A stretch of DNA of 64,000 nucleotides from Rheinheimera sp. (GCF_030690345.1 NZ_JAUYGV010000007.1:827782-891781); one strand, 5' to 3'; positions 25,570-35,242 are shown, counted from the stretch's first letter. Numbers and translations: made by a program. The notes: generated by a model from the letters alone, not told the origin.

Positions 25570-25913
25570 GGCAGAATGTTCAGTACATTAGTGGCCGGCC
25601 TGCCGATAACGGCTTTGTTGCCATATACCACTATGGGGCGTTCAATTAACTTAGGCTGTGCCACCATAGCGGCAATCAGTTGCTGCTCGCTCAGCGTACT
25701 ATCGGCCAGCCCCAGCTGTTGGTATTCGTCTTCTTTGCTGCGCAGTAACTGGCGGGCGTTAAGCCCCAGCAACTGCAGTAAATGGCGCAATTCATCCGCC
25801 GTCGGCGGTGTTTTTAAGTACTCAATAACCTGAAACGGCTGCGACTGTTGTTGCAGTAAGGCCAGGGTTTCACGGCTTTTCGAGCAGCGCGGGTTATGGT
25901 AGATCGTTAACAT
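25566..25913 (-). CDS. arsC: Arsenate reductase family protein (ArsC/YfgD type)
   Basis: This 115-residue thioredoxin-fold protein has the catalytic Cys in NPRCSKSRETL (C11 or near) and the arginine-bearing RPIVVYGNKAVIGRP that binds oxyanion. Glutaredoxin-linked arsenate reduction is expected. Its position beside bepA and wrbA, with no arsB or arsR, matches YfgD, so it may not be part of an arsenic operon. A second ArsC-family gene lies at 54912-55265. Confidence 0.88.
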   Translation of the reverse strand: MLTIYHNPRCSKSRETLALLQQQSQPFQVIEYLKTPPTADELRHLLQLLGLNARQLLRSKEDEYQQLGLADSTLSEQQLIAAMVAQPKLIERPIVVYGNKAVIGRPATNVLNILP

Positions 25914-25947
25914 AATGATGTCCTGTAAGCGGTATTATCCGGGCCGG

Positions 25948-27396
25948 CTACATGCGGCGCAGCCGGTCAAATTCAGTTTGCAGTTGCACTTTTTTCGCCT
26001 CCAGCCGGCGGTTTTCCAGCTTTTCTTCCGGTCTTAAGTGGTTAAGTGCTTCATTTATATCGTCAATGGCCAGTGGGTAGTTAGCCAACTGATAGCGCAG
26101 ATCAGCGCGGGCTTCATAAAATTTGGCCAGGTCACCGGCGGCTTTATAGGCTTCAGACAACATATCATAAGCCAGAATACTGTCATTTTTGTAGAACAGC
26201 AGGTTTTTTAACAGATGAATAGCCAGCCGGTTGGCATTGGCTTTTAACGCCGCATTGGCATAGTTAAGGGTAACCACCTGATTATTCGGCCGCAGCAAAT
26301 ATTGCTGTTCCAGCATCTCTAAACACAGCTGATACTCTTTTTGCGCCAGCAAGATATCGGTGTACACATCAATGTAGTAAAGATTGTGTTCATCTTTTGC
26401 CAGCAACTGCTCTATTAACTTACGGGCCTGTTCCGGTTTGCCGTTATCTAATAAGGCTATGGCTAAGCCATACTGATTAGCTCGGGTATTGCCGCCCGGG
26501 TCGCTGAGCATCTTACGAAATATCACTTCAGCATCTTTTTTATCATACTGATGCCTGGCCATCACTCTGGCTTTGCTCAGGGTGAAATCCTGGCTATCGG
26601 GCACAAAACGCTGTGGAAATTGCTCAGCACGCATTCGCGTATCACTGACGCGGCTTTGTGACAAAGGGTGGGTTTGCAAAAACGATAATTGCTGGTTCAC
26701 AAAGCGGCTTTGTTCGGCGAGTTTACGGAAAAAATTCGGTACTGCGTGGGGGTCGAAACCAGCTTCAGATAATATTTGCATACCAATACGGTCTGCTTCC
26801 TGCTCGTTGCTACGGGTAAAGTTAATAGCGCTTTGCTGGGCAGCGCCCTGGGTTGCCATCATTGCTGCCATACCGGCTTCCGGGTTTACTGTTGCGAGCA
26901 CTATAGCACCGAGGACCCCCGCCAGGGTTAACGGGGCTTTCTGGCTTTGTGCTTCTACAAAGCGGGCGATATGGCGCTGGGTAACGTGGGCAATTTCATG
27001 CGCCATTACCGAGGCAAATTCGCTTTCACTTTCTGCCACCGCCAGGGTACCGGTGTGTGAGGTAACATTACCGCCCAGGGTGGCGAAAGCGTTAATGTTC
27101 TTGTCGTCAACCCAATAGAATTTAAACGGAAACTTCACATCATTAGCGCGCGCTACCAGCTTATTACCCAATGAATTAATGTATTCGTCCAATAACGGGT
27201 CGTACACCATCGGCAGGCTGCCACGGGTTTGGCGCATCATCACATCGCCCAGTTGTTTTTCTTTTTCCGGTGTAATGGTACTGAACGCATTACCACCCAG
27301 ATCGGGCAAAACGGCAAAGGCCGTAGCGGGTAACAGCTGAATACCTGTTGCTAACAGGCACAGCGCCAAAGGTTTTGTTACTGCAGAGAATCTCAT
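25948..27396 (-). CDS. bepA: Beta-barrel assembly-enhancing protease BepA
   Basis: This 482-residue periplasmic M48 metalloprotease has a signal peptide (about 1-28), zinc site HEIAH (H133, E134, H137) with the third ligand in NEQEADRIG, and C-terminal TPRs (about 300-480). E. coli BepA is 487 residues and both helps LptD assembly and degrades stalled outer-membrane proteins. It is divergent from perM, as in several relatives. Confidence 0.93.
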   Translation of the reverse strand: MRFSAVTKPLALCLLATGIQLLPATAFAVLPDLGGNAFSTITPEKEKQLGDVMMRQTRGSLPMVYDPLLDEYINSLGNKLVARANDVKFPFKFYWVDDKNINAFATLGGNVTSHTGTLAVAESESEFASVMAHEIAHVTQRHIARFVEAQSQKAPLTLAGVLGAIVLATVNPEAGMAAMMATQGAAQQSAINFTRSNEQEADRIGMQILSEAGFDPHAVPNFFRKLAEQSRFVNQQLSFLQTHPLSQSRVSDTRMRAEQFPQRFVPDSQDFTLSKARVMARHQYDKKDAEVIFRKMLSDPGGNTRANQYGLAIALLDNGKPEQARKLIEQLLAKDEHNLYYIDVYTDILLAQKEYQLCLEMLEQQYLLRPNNQVVTLNYANAALKANANRLAIHLLKNLLFYKNDSILAYDMLSEAYKAAGDLAKFYEARADLRYQLANYPLAIDDINEALNHLRPEEKLENRRLEAKKVQLQTEFDRLRRM

Positions 27397-27611
27397 GTCA
27401 AAAACACCTGACCCTGTTCTAATGATTGGTCTGACCGCTAATGCAGACTTTGTCTGGTTTTGCGCTGATTAGTTCCGTCAGCAAAGCCGTGCTAATTTAA
27501 CATATATTTTGTTGCGACAGAGTGTTAAGCGCCAAATTAGCCGTTATCATGGGTATACTTGCGGTTGTTTTCGTCAGTTAGCACTTTTTGCATAGGTTGG
27601 AGTTCAGACAC

Positions 27612-28691
27612 ATGCTGGATTGGTTAAAAAAATGGTACACCAATAAGTTTTCTGATCCTCAGGTCGTCACGCTGTTTTTGTTGCTGCTTATCGGTTTTAT
27701 GGCAATTTACTGGCTAAGCGGCATTATGGCGCCGGTACTGGTAGCCATTGCGTTTGCCTATTTGCTGGAGTGGCCGGTTTTGCGGCTGGGCAAGCTCGGG
27801 CTGTCGCGGGCAGTCAGTACTGTGCTGGTGGTGGCAGCTTTTATCGGCGTGGCGACCTTAACCTTAATGTGGTTAATTCCGATAGTCTGGTACCAGGGGC
27901 GCAACCTGCTGCGGGATTTGCCGCAGATGATAGAGCAGGGTAAAGCTTATTTGCTGGAGTTACCGGCATCTTTTCCGGGCGTGGTGAGTGTTGAGCAAAT
28001 TAACGTCTTAATGCATTCGGTTGATGAGCGTTTGATGAGGTTCGGCACCAATATGCTGCAGTTGTCGCTGGCGTCAATTGTCGATTTGGTAGCCTTGCTG
28101 ATTTATCTGGTATTGGTGCCGTTGATGGTATTTTTTATGCTGAAAGATAAAGCGCAACTGACCAGCAGTTTCGTGCAATTGTTGCCCACCGAGCGCAAGC
28201 TGATCACCCAGGTATGGCATGAAATGAATGCGCAAATCATGAACTATATTCGCGGCAAAATTCTGGAAATTCTGATTGTCGGCGCCTGCAGCTATTCGGT
28301 GTTTGCGCTGTTCGGCCTGAATTATCCACTACTGCTCGGCGTGTTGGTGGGGCTGTCGGTGCTGATCCCGTATGTCGGGGCGGCAGTGGTAACCTTACCG
28401 GTAGCCCTGGTGGCCTTTTTTCAGTGGGGGCCTACCGCTGAGTTTGGCTATTTAATGCTGGCGTATGGCATTATCCAGGCGCTGGACGGCAATTTGTTGG
28501 TGCCGTTGCTGTTTTCCGAAGCGGTGGATTTAAATCCGGTGTTTATTATTATTGCCGTGCTGTTTTTCGGTGGTTTGTTTGGCTTCTGGGGGATTTTCTT
28601 TGCTATACCGCTGGCGTCACTGGTAAAGGCTACTATCAATGCCTGGTCTGGCAGGGTGCATCCGCATGTGAGCTTAACGGAGCAGCAGTAA
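27612..28691 (+). CDS. perM: AI-2E family transporter PerM
   Basis: This 359-residue membrane protein has about eight TM helices. Family features are LVLVPLMVFFMLKDKAQL (about 165-182) and the LIPYVGAAVVTLPVALVA segment in the C-terminal half. The family includes TqsA-like exporters and sodium/proton antiporters; the substrate here is not known. The ATG at 27612 has GGAG about 10 bases upstream; an earlier TTG in the same frame is less likely. It lies divergent from bepA. Confidence 0.88.
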   Translation: MLDWLKKWYTNKFSDPQVVTLFLLLLIGFMAIYWLSGIMAPVLVAIAFAYLLEWPVLRLGKLGLSRAVSTVLVVAAFIGVATLTLMWLIPIVWYQGRNLLRDLPQMIEQGKAYLLELPASFPGVVSVEQINVLMHSVDERLMRFGTNMLQLSLASIVDLVALLIYLVLVPLMVFFMLKDKAQLTSSFVQLLPTERKLITQVWHEMNAQIMNYIRGKILEILIVGACSYSVFALFGLNYPLLLGVLVGLSVLIPYVGAAVVTLPVALVAFFQWGPTAEFGYLMLAYGIIQALDGNLLVPLLFSEAVDLNPVFIIIAVLFFGGLFGFWGIFFAIPLASLVKATINAWSGRVHPHVSLTEQQ

Positions 28692-28712
28692 AGACGCTAC
28701 TTTACTGCTGCT
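28681..28712. terminator. Bidirectional hairpin between perM and the TonB receptor gene
   Basis: AGCAGCAGTAAAG (28681-28693) and CTTTACTGCTGCT (28700-28712) form a perfect 13-bp stem with a six-base loop. It covers the perM stop codon and ends 2 bases before the stop of the convergent TonB receptor gene. There is no strong T-run, so termination may rely on Rho or the hairpin may only protect 3' ends. Confidence 0.6.
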
Positions 28713-28714
28713 GG

Positions 28715-30772
28715 TTACCATAAAAAGCCGGCGCTGATGCCGGCACTGAATTGCCTTCCCGGTGCCGGTTCAATAGCGCGGCCATTGCTTTGGTTTACAA
28801 TCACCGAGCCAACATAGGCTTTGTCAGTGATATTATCCAGTGCCAGCCAGTAATCCAGTGTCAGTTGTTGCCATTGTTTGCTGTGGCGGGCACTGACAGA
28901 AAAGGTTACTGCTGATGGTGCTGAGTCACTGTTGGCATCATCCAGATACACCTTGCTGCGGTATTGGCTGTGCAGGCTAAGCTCAGTACCGTTAAGTGCG
29001 GTATTGTCCTGCCAGGGCCGGTACGCCAGTTGCCACTGCAGTTGGCTGCGGGCTACGCCGGGTAAGCTGTTACCATCGAGCAGCGCATCAGCAAATTGTG
29101 CCGTTAAATAGTGGCCACTGAGCTGATGGCGCAGATAAGCATTTTGCCGCCAGTTCAGTTGCAGCTCAGCGCCGTGGCGCTCGGTTTTGGCGGCATTGCG
29201 ATAGCTGGTGCGGCCGCCGGCGGAGCTGTCTACCAGCAGCTCATTGTCGGTTATGATACTAAACAGGCTGACACTGCCGCTAAAAGCAGCGCCGCCAGTG
29301 CTGCTGTTTTGCCATTTAATGCCGCCTTCCCATTGCCGGTTGGTACTGGCTTCAAGCGCTAAATTCACGCCGCTGCCATCGCTGCGATAAGCAATTTCAG
29401 CCAGGGTAGGGCTTTCAAAGCCGCGGCCGGCACTGATAAAGCCACTTATTCCATCAGTGATACGGTAACTGAGCCCCAATGCCAATGCCTGGTTATAAAA
29501 GCCTTTACGGCCGCTGTCGTCCGGGTTTTCTGTATTAAGGTAGCGGTCGGCCACTGCCAGTTGCAGCTCGCTGTAACGCCAGCCGCCTTGCAACTGCCAG
29601 CGTGTTGCCGGTTGCCAGTTCATTCGCACAAACACGTCTTTATTATCTGCACTGTCGGTTTGATCGCGGCGCATGTCGCCACGCTGGCCAAAGTCATTAA
29701 CAAAGCCTTGTCTGTCGTCCTCGCTTTGCACCACACTGCCACCTGCGCGCAATTGATAATTGCTACCCTGTAGCAGCCGGTAGTTGCCGCTGACACCACT
29801 GAAACGGCGCTGCAGAGCTACTTCACCACCCGCGGATGACAGGGCGCTGCCGGTAAACGCCAGGCGCTGACCAATAGTACGATCGCCCAGCCAACTGCTC
29901 AGCTGCCATAGATCAGCTTCCTGATAATCGCCGAGACTGACACTGAGCTGGCGCTGACGGCTGTGTTTTTCCGTATCGAACAACGTTGCGGCTGTGTTGG
30001 TTTGCTTTGGATCTTGCCGCCAGTCCGCCAAAGATAACCCCAACGGGTCCTGCAATTGCGGATCTCTGGCATAATCCAGCCTGGCTGTCAGCTTTGCTGT
30101 CTCTGCCACGGCCGTGCGGTACAGTAGCTGTGCCTGTTGCTTTTTAGCCGCTGAGTGCGGCCGGTAACCGTCGCTGTCAAATTGCTTCAGTGCCGCGCTC
30201 AGGCTGGTATCGCCGCTTACCCAATCAGCATGCAGCTGATACTGCCGATGCTGCTCACTGCCTGCCATGCGCACTGCCAGCGCGCTTTGCAACGGGTTTT
30301 GGCTGTACATTGAAATAACGCCGCCGGACGCATTGCCATAAAGCGCAGCCAACGGGCCTTTTAATACTTCTACCTGCGCTATATTATCAAGCAACACACT
30401 GGATAACTGGCCCTGACCATCCGGGGTGGACAGTGGAATGCCATCTTGTTGTAAATACAGGCCGCGAATACCAAAGGCGCTGCGACTGCCAAAGCCACGG
30501 ATACTCAGTCGTGTATCCTGGGCAAAATTGGCGCGGCTGTCGGCCTGCACACCACTGATGCTATTGAGCAGTTGAGCGCTGTCAATCAGGATCCCCTGCT
30601 CAGGCACAGTGCTCAGCTCAACCGATGCCGGGCTGCTGAGCCAACTTTCGCGCTGCTCTGTCGCACTTATGACAATAACTTCGGTATCGGCCTGCAGGCT
30701 GCGGCTGAACAGGCATGGCAAGGCCAGAGCCAGCAGGCTTAACCTGCCGGCGTAAGATTTGAAAGTATTCAC
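28715..30772 (-). CDS. pqqU: TonB-dependent outer-membrane receptor, PqqU (YncD)-like
   Basis: The protein has 685 residues: signal peptide (about 1-28), plug domain (about 40-150, LSIRGFGSRSAFGIRGLYL) and a 22-strand barrel ending in phenylalanine-leucine-tryptophan. Several stretches match E. coli YncD/PqqU as I remember it: GFGSRS..GIRG, GIPLSTPDGQGQ, ALYGNASGGV, DSSAGGRTSYRNA and the C-terminal AYVGSVIVNQSNGR..EPAPGR. PqqU imports the cofactor PQQ. It follows a PQQ-dependent dehydrogenase gene after 5 bases, which supports this role. Confidence 0.82.
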   Translation of the reverse strand: MNTFKSYAGRLSLLALALPCLFSRSLQADTEVIVISATEQRESWLSSPASVELSTVPEQGILIDSAQLLNSISGVQADSRANFAQDTRLSIRGFGSRSAFGIRGLYLQQDGIPLSTPDGQGQLSSVLLDNIAQVEVLKGPLAALYGNASGGVISMYSQNPLQSALAVRMAGSEQHRQYQLHADWVSGDTSLSAALKQFDSDGYRPHSAAKKQQAQLLYRTAVAETAKLTARLDYARDPQLQDPLGLSLADWRQDPKQTNTAATLFDTEKHSRQRQLSVSLGDYQEADLWQLSSWLGDRTIGQRLAFTGSALSSAGGEVALQRRFSGVSGNYRLLQGSNYQLRAGGSVVQSEDDRQGFVNDFGQRGDMRRDQTDSADNKDVFVRMNWQPATRWQLQGGWRYSELQLAVADRYLNTENPDDSGRKGFYNQALALGLSYRITDGISGFISAGRGFESPTLAEIAYRSDGSGVNLALEASTNRQWEGGIKWQNSSTGGAAFSGSVSLFSIITDNELLVDSSAGGRTSYRNAAKTERHGAELQLNWRQNAYLRHQLSGHYLTAQFADALLDGNSLPGVARSQLQWQLAYRPWQDNTALNGTELSLHSQYRSKVYLDDANSDSAPSAVTFSVSARHSKQWQQLTLDYWLALDNITDKAYVGSVIVNQSNGRAIEPAPGRQFSAGISAGFLW

Positions 30773-30777
30773 AGTGG

Positions 30778-31884
30778 TTATTGTGCCGGTGTTAAGCGCA
30801 GGATCTGGCCATCAGAGCTGTCTGTCAGCAGGTATACAGCGCCGTCGGGGCCTTGTCTTACATCGCGGATGCGCTGGCCAATCATAATGCGTTCTTCATG
30901 GCTAACCTTATTACCGTTCAGCTCCAACCGCACCAATTGGCCAAATTTCAGTGACCCCACCAACAGGTTGTTTTTCCAGCCACTAAACAGCTCAGCACTG
31001 TAAAACGCCATGCCACTTGGGGCTATTGACGGTACCCAGTGGTGCAGTGGTTGCTCGAGACCATCTTGCTTGGTTTTGCCAATTACGCCGCCACCGTATT
31101 CTTCACCGTAGGTAATAACCGGCCAGCCGTAGTTTTTGCCAGCTTCAGCGATATTAATTTCGTCACCGCCCTGAGGGCCATGTTCGTGCGTCCACAGCGC
31201 GCCGGTTTGCGGGTGCAGTGCCGCGCCCTGAATATTACGGTGACCGTACGACCAGACTTCCGCTTTAGTAGCGTTGTCTTTAACAAAGGGGTTATCCTGT
31301 GCTGCTGTGCCGTCGGTGTTGATACGGATCACCTTGCCGATATGATTATCCAGCTTTTGTGCCTGGTCGCGCTGGCTGCCTCGATCACCGGTGGTAATAA
31401 ACAACCGGCCATTGTTATCAAATACCAACCGGCTGCCAAAATGGTGCCGGCTGTCGTATTTAGGCTGTTGGCTGAAGATCACTTTTACGTCGCTGAGTTT
31501 GTCAGCGTCTAAAATTGCACTGGCAACTGCAGTGCTGTTGCCTGCCGTGCCCGGCTCACTGAAGCTGAAATACAGCTTATTGCTGGTAGCAAAATCCGGC
31601 GCCAGTATTACATCAAGTAAACCACCCTGGCCGCGGGCATCAATGTCCGGTAAGCCGCCAAGCGGGGCGCTTTTATTGCCTTTGGCATCAACCCGCAGCA
31701 TGCCGCCGTTACGCTCTGTTACCAGCATGCTGCCATCGGGCAAAAAGGTCATGCCCCACGGATGCTTTAAGCCGGACGTTACGGTGTCTACCGTCAGCGT
31801 GGTTTTTTCAGTAACCAGCTCTGCTGCCTGTGCGGTATGGGTAATTGTCAGGGCAATAAATGCCGCCATTAGCTGTTTTTGCAT
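30778..31884 (-). CDS. PQQ-dependent aldose sugar dehydrogenase (soluble, YliI-like)
   Basis: This 368-residue protein has a signal peptide (about 1-20, ending AQA) and a six-bladed propeller of the glucose/sorbosone dehydrogenase family: LKHPWGMTFLPDGSMLVTER, RHHFGSRLVFDNNGRLFITTGDRG (in two parts) and HEHGPQGGDEIN. The size matches E. coli YliI (371 residues). It oxidises sugars in the periplasm using PQQ and calcium. No PQQ synthesis genes are in the window, so external PQQ is probably imported by the receptor encoded next. Confidence 0.9.
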   Translation of the reverse strand: MQKQLMAAFIALTITHTAQAAELVTEKTTLTVDTVTSGLKHPWGMTFLPDGSMLVTERNGGMLRVDAKGNKSAPLGGLPDIDARGQGGLLDVILAPDFATSNKLYFSFSEPGTAGNSTAVASAILDADKLSDVKVIFSQQPKYDSRHHFGSRLVFDNNGRLFITTGDRGSQRDQAQKLDNHIGKVIRINTDGTAAQDNPFVKDNATKAEVWSYGHRNIQGAALHPQTGALWTHEHGPQGGDEINIAEAGKNYGWPVITYGEEYGGGVIGKTKQDGLEQPLHHWVPSIAPSGMAFYSAELFSGWKNNLLVGSLKFGQLVRLELNGNKVSHEERIMIGQRIRDVRQGPDGAVYLLTDSSDGQILRLTPAQ

Positions 31885-32015
31885 GTTTCTCTCCCGGCTG
31901 GTGCAGAAAATAAGCGATTAGAATAGGTTAAGTGCATAAACCATAGCAGGTTACGCCGTGCGCGGTTGCTGAATAAGACCAGATGCTATACCGGCACGGT
32001 GTAGTGTTATTGCTG

Positions 32016-32480
32016 TCAGGCTAAATAATCCAGCACCACCTGGTGATGATCTTTGGTTTTAAAGGTATCGAACACCTGTTCTACCTTGCCGTTTTGGCCG
32101 ATTAAAAAGCTGATACGGTGCAAGCCGTCATATACTTTACCCATAAACTTTTTCTCGCCCCAAACACCGAAAGCGTCTGCCACCTTGTGATCTTCGTCTG
32201 ACAACAGGGTGAAGTTCAGCTCATCGCGCTGGGCAAATTTAGCCAGTTTGGCCGGGGCATCGGTGCTGATGCCAACCACCGTTACGCCTTTGGCTGCCAG
32301 CTCTGCTTTGCTGTCCCGTAATGCACAGGCTTGCACGGTGCAGCCTGGTGTCATGGCTTTAGGATAAAAATACACCAATACGCGGCTTTGCTTAAGCAGG
32401 CTGCTTAGCTGCACCGCTTGGTTGTGCTGATCTGCCAAGGTGAAATCAGGCGCGGTGGCGCCGGCGGCTAAATATTGCAT
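32016..32480 (-). CDS. bcp: Thioredoxin-dependent thiol peroxidase (Bcp/PrxQ)
   Basis: This 154-residue peroxiredoxin has the peroxidatic Cys in YPKAMTPGCTVQACALRD, which also holds the resolving Cys five residues later, as in E. coli Bcp. It reduces peroxides with thioredoxin. The ATG at 32480 has CGGAG 7 bases upstream; a longer frame would overlap gcvR. Gene order gcvR-bcp is the same as in E. coli. Confidence 0.93.
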   Translation of the reverse strand: MQYLAAGATAPDFTLADQHNQAVQLSSLLKQSRVLVYFYPKAMTPGCTVQACALRDSKAELAAKGVTVVGISTDAPAKLAKFAQRDELNFTLLSDEDHKVADAFGVWGEKKFMGKVYDGLHRISFLIGQNGKVEQVFDTFKTKDHHQVVLDYLA

Positions 32481-32493
32481 ATTGTGCTCCGTA

Positions 32494-33018
32494 TCAGGTT
32501 TGGGCATGGAAAGTGCCGGTTAAATTCATCTGTTGCAGCAGACTGCTGATGTCTGCCTCAATTTGCGCTGCCGGCTCACCTTGCGGCAACTCCAATGTCA
32601 TCATGGTGTGCATAATGCTTTGGCCATCAGCGCCGGTTTTGCTTTGCGATTGCAGTGAGCCGATATACACCTGACGGCTGGCCAGTAAGCCGGTAATGGC
32701 GCCTAAAGTACCTACGCGGTCAGGGCCGCTGTATTCCAACACATAATGCGCAGCGACCGCTTTGGGCTGATGCGAACCGGTACGCTTAGTCATGGTAGTT
32801 AGATCAAGTTCAACGCCCAGCGCCGGCAGCAGATGCTCAATCCGGCTGATGGCGGCAGGATCACCGCTTAACAACATAATAAAGGTAAATTCACCGCCGA
32901 AAATGGCCATGCGGCTGTCGGTAATGTTGCAATTGCAATCTGTTACCAGACGCGCCAGTCTACTGACAATGCCGGTGCGGTCAGTGCCGATGGCGGTTAC
33001 GACAAGTTGTTGTGACAT
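32494..33018 (-). CDS. gcvR: Glycine cleavage system repressor GcvR (two ACT domains)
   Basis: This 174-residue protein is built of two ACT domains (about 5-78 and 92-170): VVTAIGTDRTGIVSRLARLV and YSGPDRVGTLGAITGLLA. GcvR binds glycine and blocks the activator GcvA in E. coli. It is divergent from dapA and 13 bases before bcp. Confidence 0.88.
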   Translation of the reverse strand: MSQQLVVTAIGTDRTGIVSRLARLVTDCNCNITDSRMAIFGGEFTFIMLLSGDPAAISRIEHLLPALGVELDLTTMTKRTGSHQPKAVAAHYVLEYSGPDRVGTLGAITGLLASRQVYIGSLQSQSKTGADGQSIMHTMMTLELPQGEPAAQIEADISSLLQQMNLTGTFHAQT

Positions 33019-33196
33019 AGTATGAAAACCCCGGTGACAGCAGAAAATACACTGAGCAAAAATGATGCGCGCCAGTGTAGCATAAGGCCGGAAGATTTCA
33101 TCCGTTTGTGCCTTGTCGCGTTAAGCCCAAACGGATTCTTGTGTTTACGCCGGTGTCTCTTTAACATAGGCGCCCTTAATGGCAAACGGGGCAGTA

Positions 33197-34084
33197 ATGA
33201 AGATGTTCAGAGGAAGTTGGGTTGCGCTGATAACGCCTATGGTTGGGCAGGGTGAAATAGATTACGTCAGCCTGAAACGGCTGGTGGATTTTCATCTGCA
33301 GAACGGTACTCAGGGTCTGGTAATTATGGGTACTACCGGAGAGGCTGCGACCATTAGCTTTGCTGAACAGTTGGAGGTTATTGCGGCAGTTTGCACTCAG
33401 GTGGCGGGGCGCATTGCAGTTGTTGCCGGTAACGGTGCTAACTCGACGGCAGAAGCGGTAGAACGTACCCGCGCTTTGTCGAAATTACCGATAGACGGTT
33501 TTTTAACCGTTACGCCGTTTTACAATAAGCCGATGCAAAAAGGTATGGTGCTGCATTTTAATGCCGTAGCGGCTGCTACGGATAAACCGGTACTTTTATA
33601 TAATGTGCCAGGCCGCACCGGCGTAGATTTGTTGCCGGAAACGGTAGCTGAATTGGCAAAAACCTCCAATATTGTTGGTATTAAAGAAGCCACCGGCTCA
33701 ATGCAGCGTTTGGCTGATTTACAGCAGCGCTGTCCGGCCGGTTTTATGTTATTAAGTGGTGACGATGCCTCTGCCGCCGAATTTATGTTACAAGGTGGTC
33801 ATGGTGTAATTTCTGTTACCACTAACATTGCACCACGGCAAATGGCACAGCTGTGTCAGGCGGCGTTGGCAGGTGATAAAGCGGTAACACAACAAATTGA
33901 TAGCAGCCTGCAGGCGCTGCATCATGATCTGTTTATCGAGGCTAACCCCATTCCGGCTAAATGGGCGCTGCACAGAATGGGCTTAATCAGCTCAGATCTG
34001 ATGCGGTTACCGTTGACACAGCTTGAACCAATTCACGGCGCGATAATCGAACAGGCATTGACGCAGGCTGGTATTGCACTGTGA
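33197..34084 (+). CDS. dapA: 4-hydroxy-tetrahydrodipicolinate synthase
   Basis: This protein of 295 residues has the aldolase barrel motifs MGTTGEAATIS (about 42-52), LYNVPGRTGVD (Tyr of the catalytic triad) and GIKEATGSM (Schiff-base Lys). It condenses pyruvate with aspartate semialdehyde, the first step of the lysine/diaminopimelate branch that lysC at 18.5 kb feeds. The ATG at 33197 has a GGGG about 7 bases before it; starts at 33179 and 33203 are alternatives, the latter giving the exact E. coli-like N-terminus. Confidence 0.95.
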   Translation: MKMFRGSWVALITPMVGQGEIDYVSLKRLVDFHLQNGTQGLVIMGTTGEAATISFAEQLEVIAAVCTQVAGRIAVVAGNGANSTAEAVERTRALSKLPIDGFLTVTPFYNKPMQKGMVLHFNAVAAATDKPVLLYNVPGRTGVDLLPETVAELAKTSNIVGIKEATGSMQRLADLQQRCPAGFMLLSGDDASAAEFMLQGGHGVISVTTNIAPRQMAQLCQAALAGDKAVTQQIDSSLQALHHDLFIEANPIPAKWALHRMGLISSDLMRLPLTQLEPIHGAIIEQALTQAGIAL

Positions 34085-34119
34085 TGACACAGCGCGGCAG
34101 CAAATTCAGGAGTAGTAAA

Positions 34120-35172
34120 GTGCAACATTGGGTAAAAGGTAGTGTAGTGTTAAGTTTGTTGCTGGCCGGTTGTTCAACTTCTCAGGTTGAACAAGACAGC
34201 AAGCCAGCCCCGGCCCTTCAGGCTATTAAGGTTCCGGCAGGTTTACAACAACCGGCACAGCCCGGCCAGTTCGACATCCCGCCTACGTCGGCTAAAGCAA
34301 GAGGAGTTGATACCAGGGCTCCTGTCATGGTATTGGCCACGGCAGCCAGCAGCCGGATGGAAGAGGGCGATAAATTATCCCGCGTTTGGTTTGACCGCAA
34401 TGATTACACCGGCGACTTATTGCCTTTCCTGCAACAAATGCTGAAAACGCAGTTTGCTGAACAAGGCGTTGACTTGTTACAACAGGACGAGCAAGGCCAG
34501 GAGTTTGTTACCGGCTGGATCACCCGCAGTGAAGAGCAGGGCTTTTGGTTTTGGAAATCGTCTGAGCAAACAGAACAGGCACGATTCAGTATTAAAATTG
34601 ATGCCAAGCCACATGGCCGTTCTGCCAGCATGAGTGTGACTATGCTGGAGCATCAGTATTTTACTCCGGAAGCAGCATTGTCGGTGTCGGCAACACAACG
34701 CCAGGAAGTGGCGTTGTTAAATCAGATCATTGATCGGATTGGTAAAGAAGAGATTATTATTGCCAGAGCCAACAAAGCCAAAGCGCCGGATGTCGCGCTG
34801 GAGCCAGGCATGGACAATAACGGCAACCCTGCACTGTTAACGCCGCAACCGATAGACGTGACCTGGTCGCAGTTAGAAGCACTGTTTGGCGAGCTGAGCT
34901 TAAATGTTACTGATATCAACCGCTCAACCTTTACCTATTATCTGGATTATGAGAAGCCAGCACCGGGTTTTTGGTCGCGGTTATGGGGCAGTGATGAAAA
35001 GCCGGTATTACCGCTGGATAATGGTGAATATCAGTTGGTGCTGAGTCGCAGCAAAGAAGGCACCGCTATCAGTTTGCGCGATAAAGCCGGTGCGCATCTG
35101 GCAGCCGAAACTATGCTGGCGCTGCATGAGCCTTTTGTTCAGGCAATACGTTTGGCAAAAATTGAATTATAA
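34120..35172 (+). CDS. bamC: Outer-membrane assembly lipoprotein BamC
   Basis: From the GTG at 34120 the protein has 350 residues, with a signal and lipobox LLLAGC. A long unstructured segment (residues 20-75) follows, then two helix-grip domains (about 85-190 and 240-345; AFGLTAM is a shadow frame). It is part of the BAM complex. CAGGAG (34107-34112) sits 7 bases before the GTG; an earlier ATG at 34084 overlaps the dapA stop but would leave a basic extension before the signal. dapA-bamC adjacency is conserved with E. coli. Confidence 0.85.
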   Translation: MQHWVKGSVVLSLLLAGCSTSQVEQDSKPAPALQAIKVPAGLQQPAQPGQFDIPPTSAKARGVDTRAPVMVLATAASSRMEEGDKLSRVWFDRNDYTGDLLPFLQQMLKTQFAEQGVDLLQQDEQGQEFVTGWITRSEEQGFWFWKSSEQTEQARFSIKIDAKPHGRSASMSVTMLEHQYFTPEAALSVSATQRQEVALLNQIIDRIGKEEIIIARANKAKAPDVALEPGMDNNGNPALLTPQPIDVTWSQLEALFGELSLNVTDINRSTFTYYLDYEKPAPGFWSRLWGSDEKPVLPLDNGEYQLVLSRSKEGTAISLRDKAGAHLAAETMLALHEPFVQAIRLAKIEL

Positions 35173-35242
35173 CAGTGTGCGCTGCAACAAAAGTCACAGC
35201 TAATAAAGGAGCATGCCCACTGTTGGCCTGAGGTTTTGAATA

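Noticed and set aside
25566..25913. Arsenic resistance operon with the ArsA-like ATPase
   Set aside because: The ATPase gene is 17 kb away in the cstA operon and no arsB, arsR or acr3 gene is present; the ArsC-family proteins fit the YfgD and YffB branches.
26573..27118. Plus-strand open frame opposite bepA
   Set aside because: A shadow frame opposite a well-supported protease; the translation is Ala/Ser/Arg/Cys-rich with no motif.
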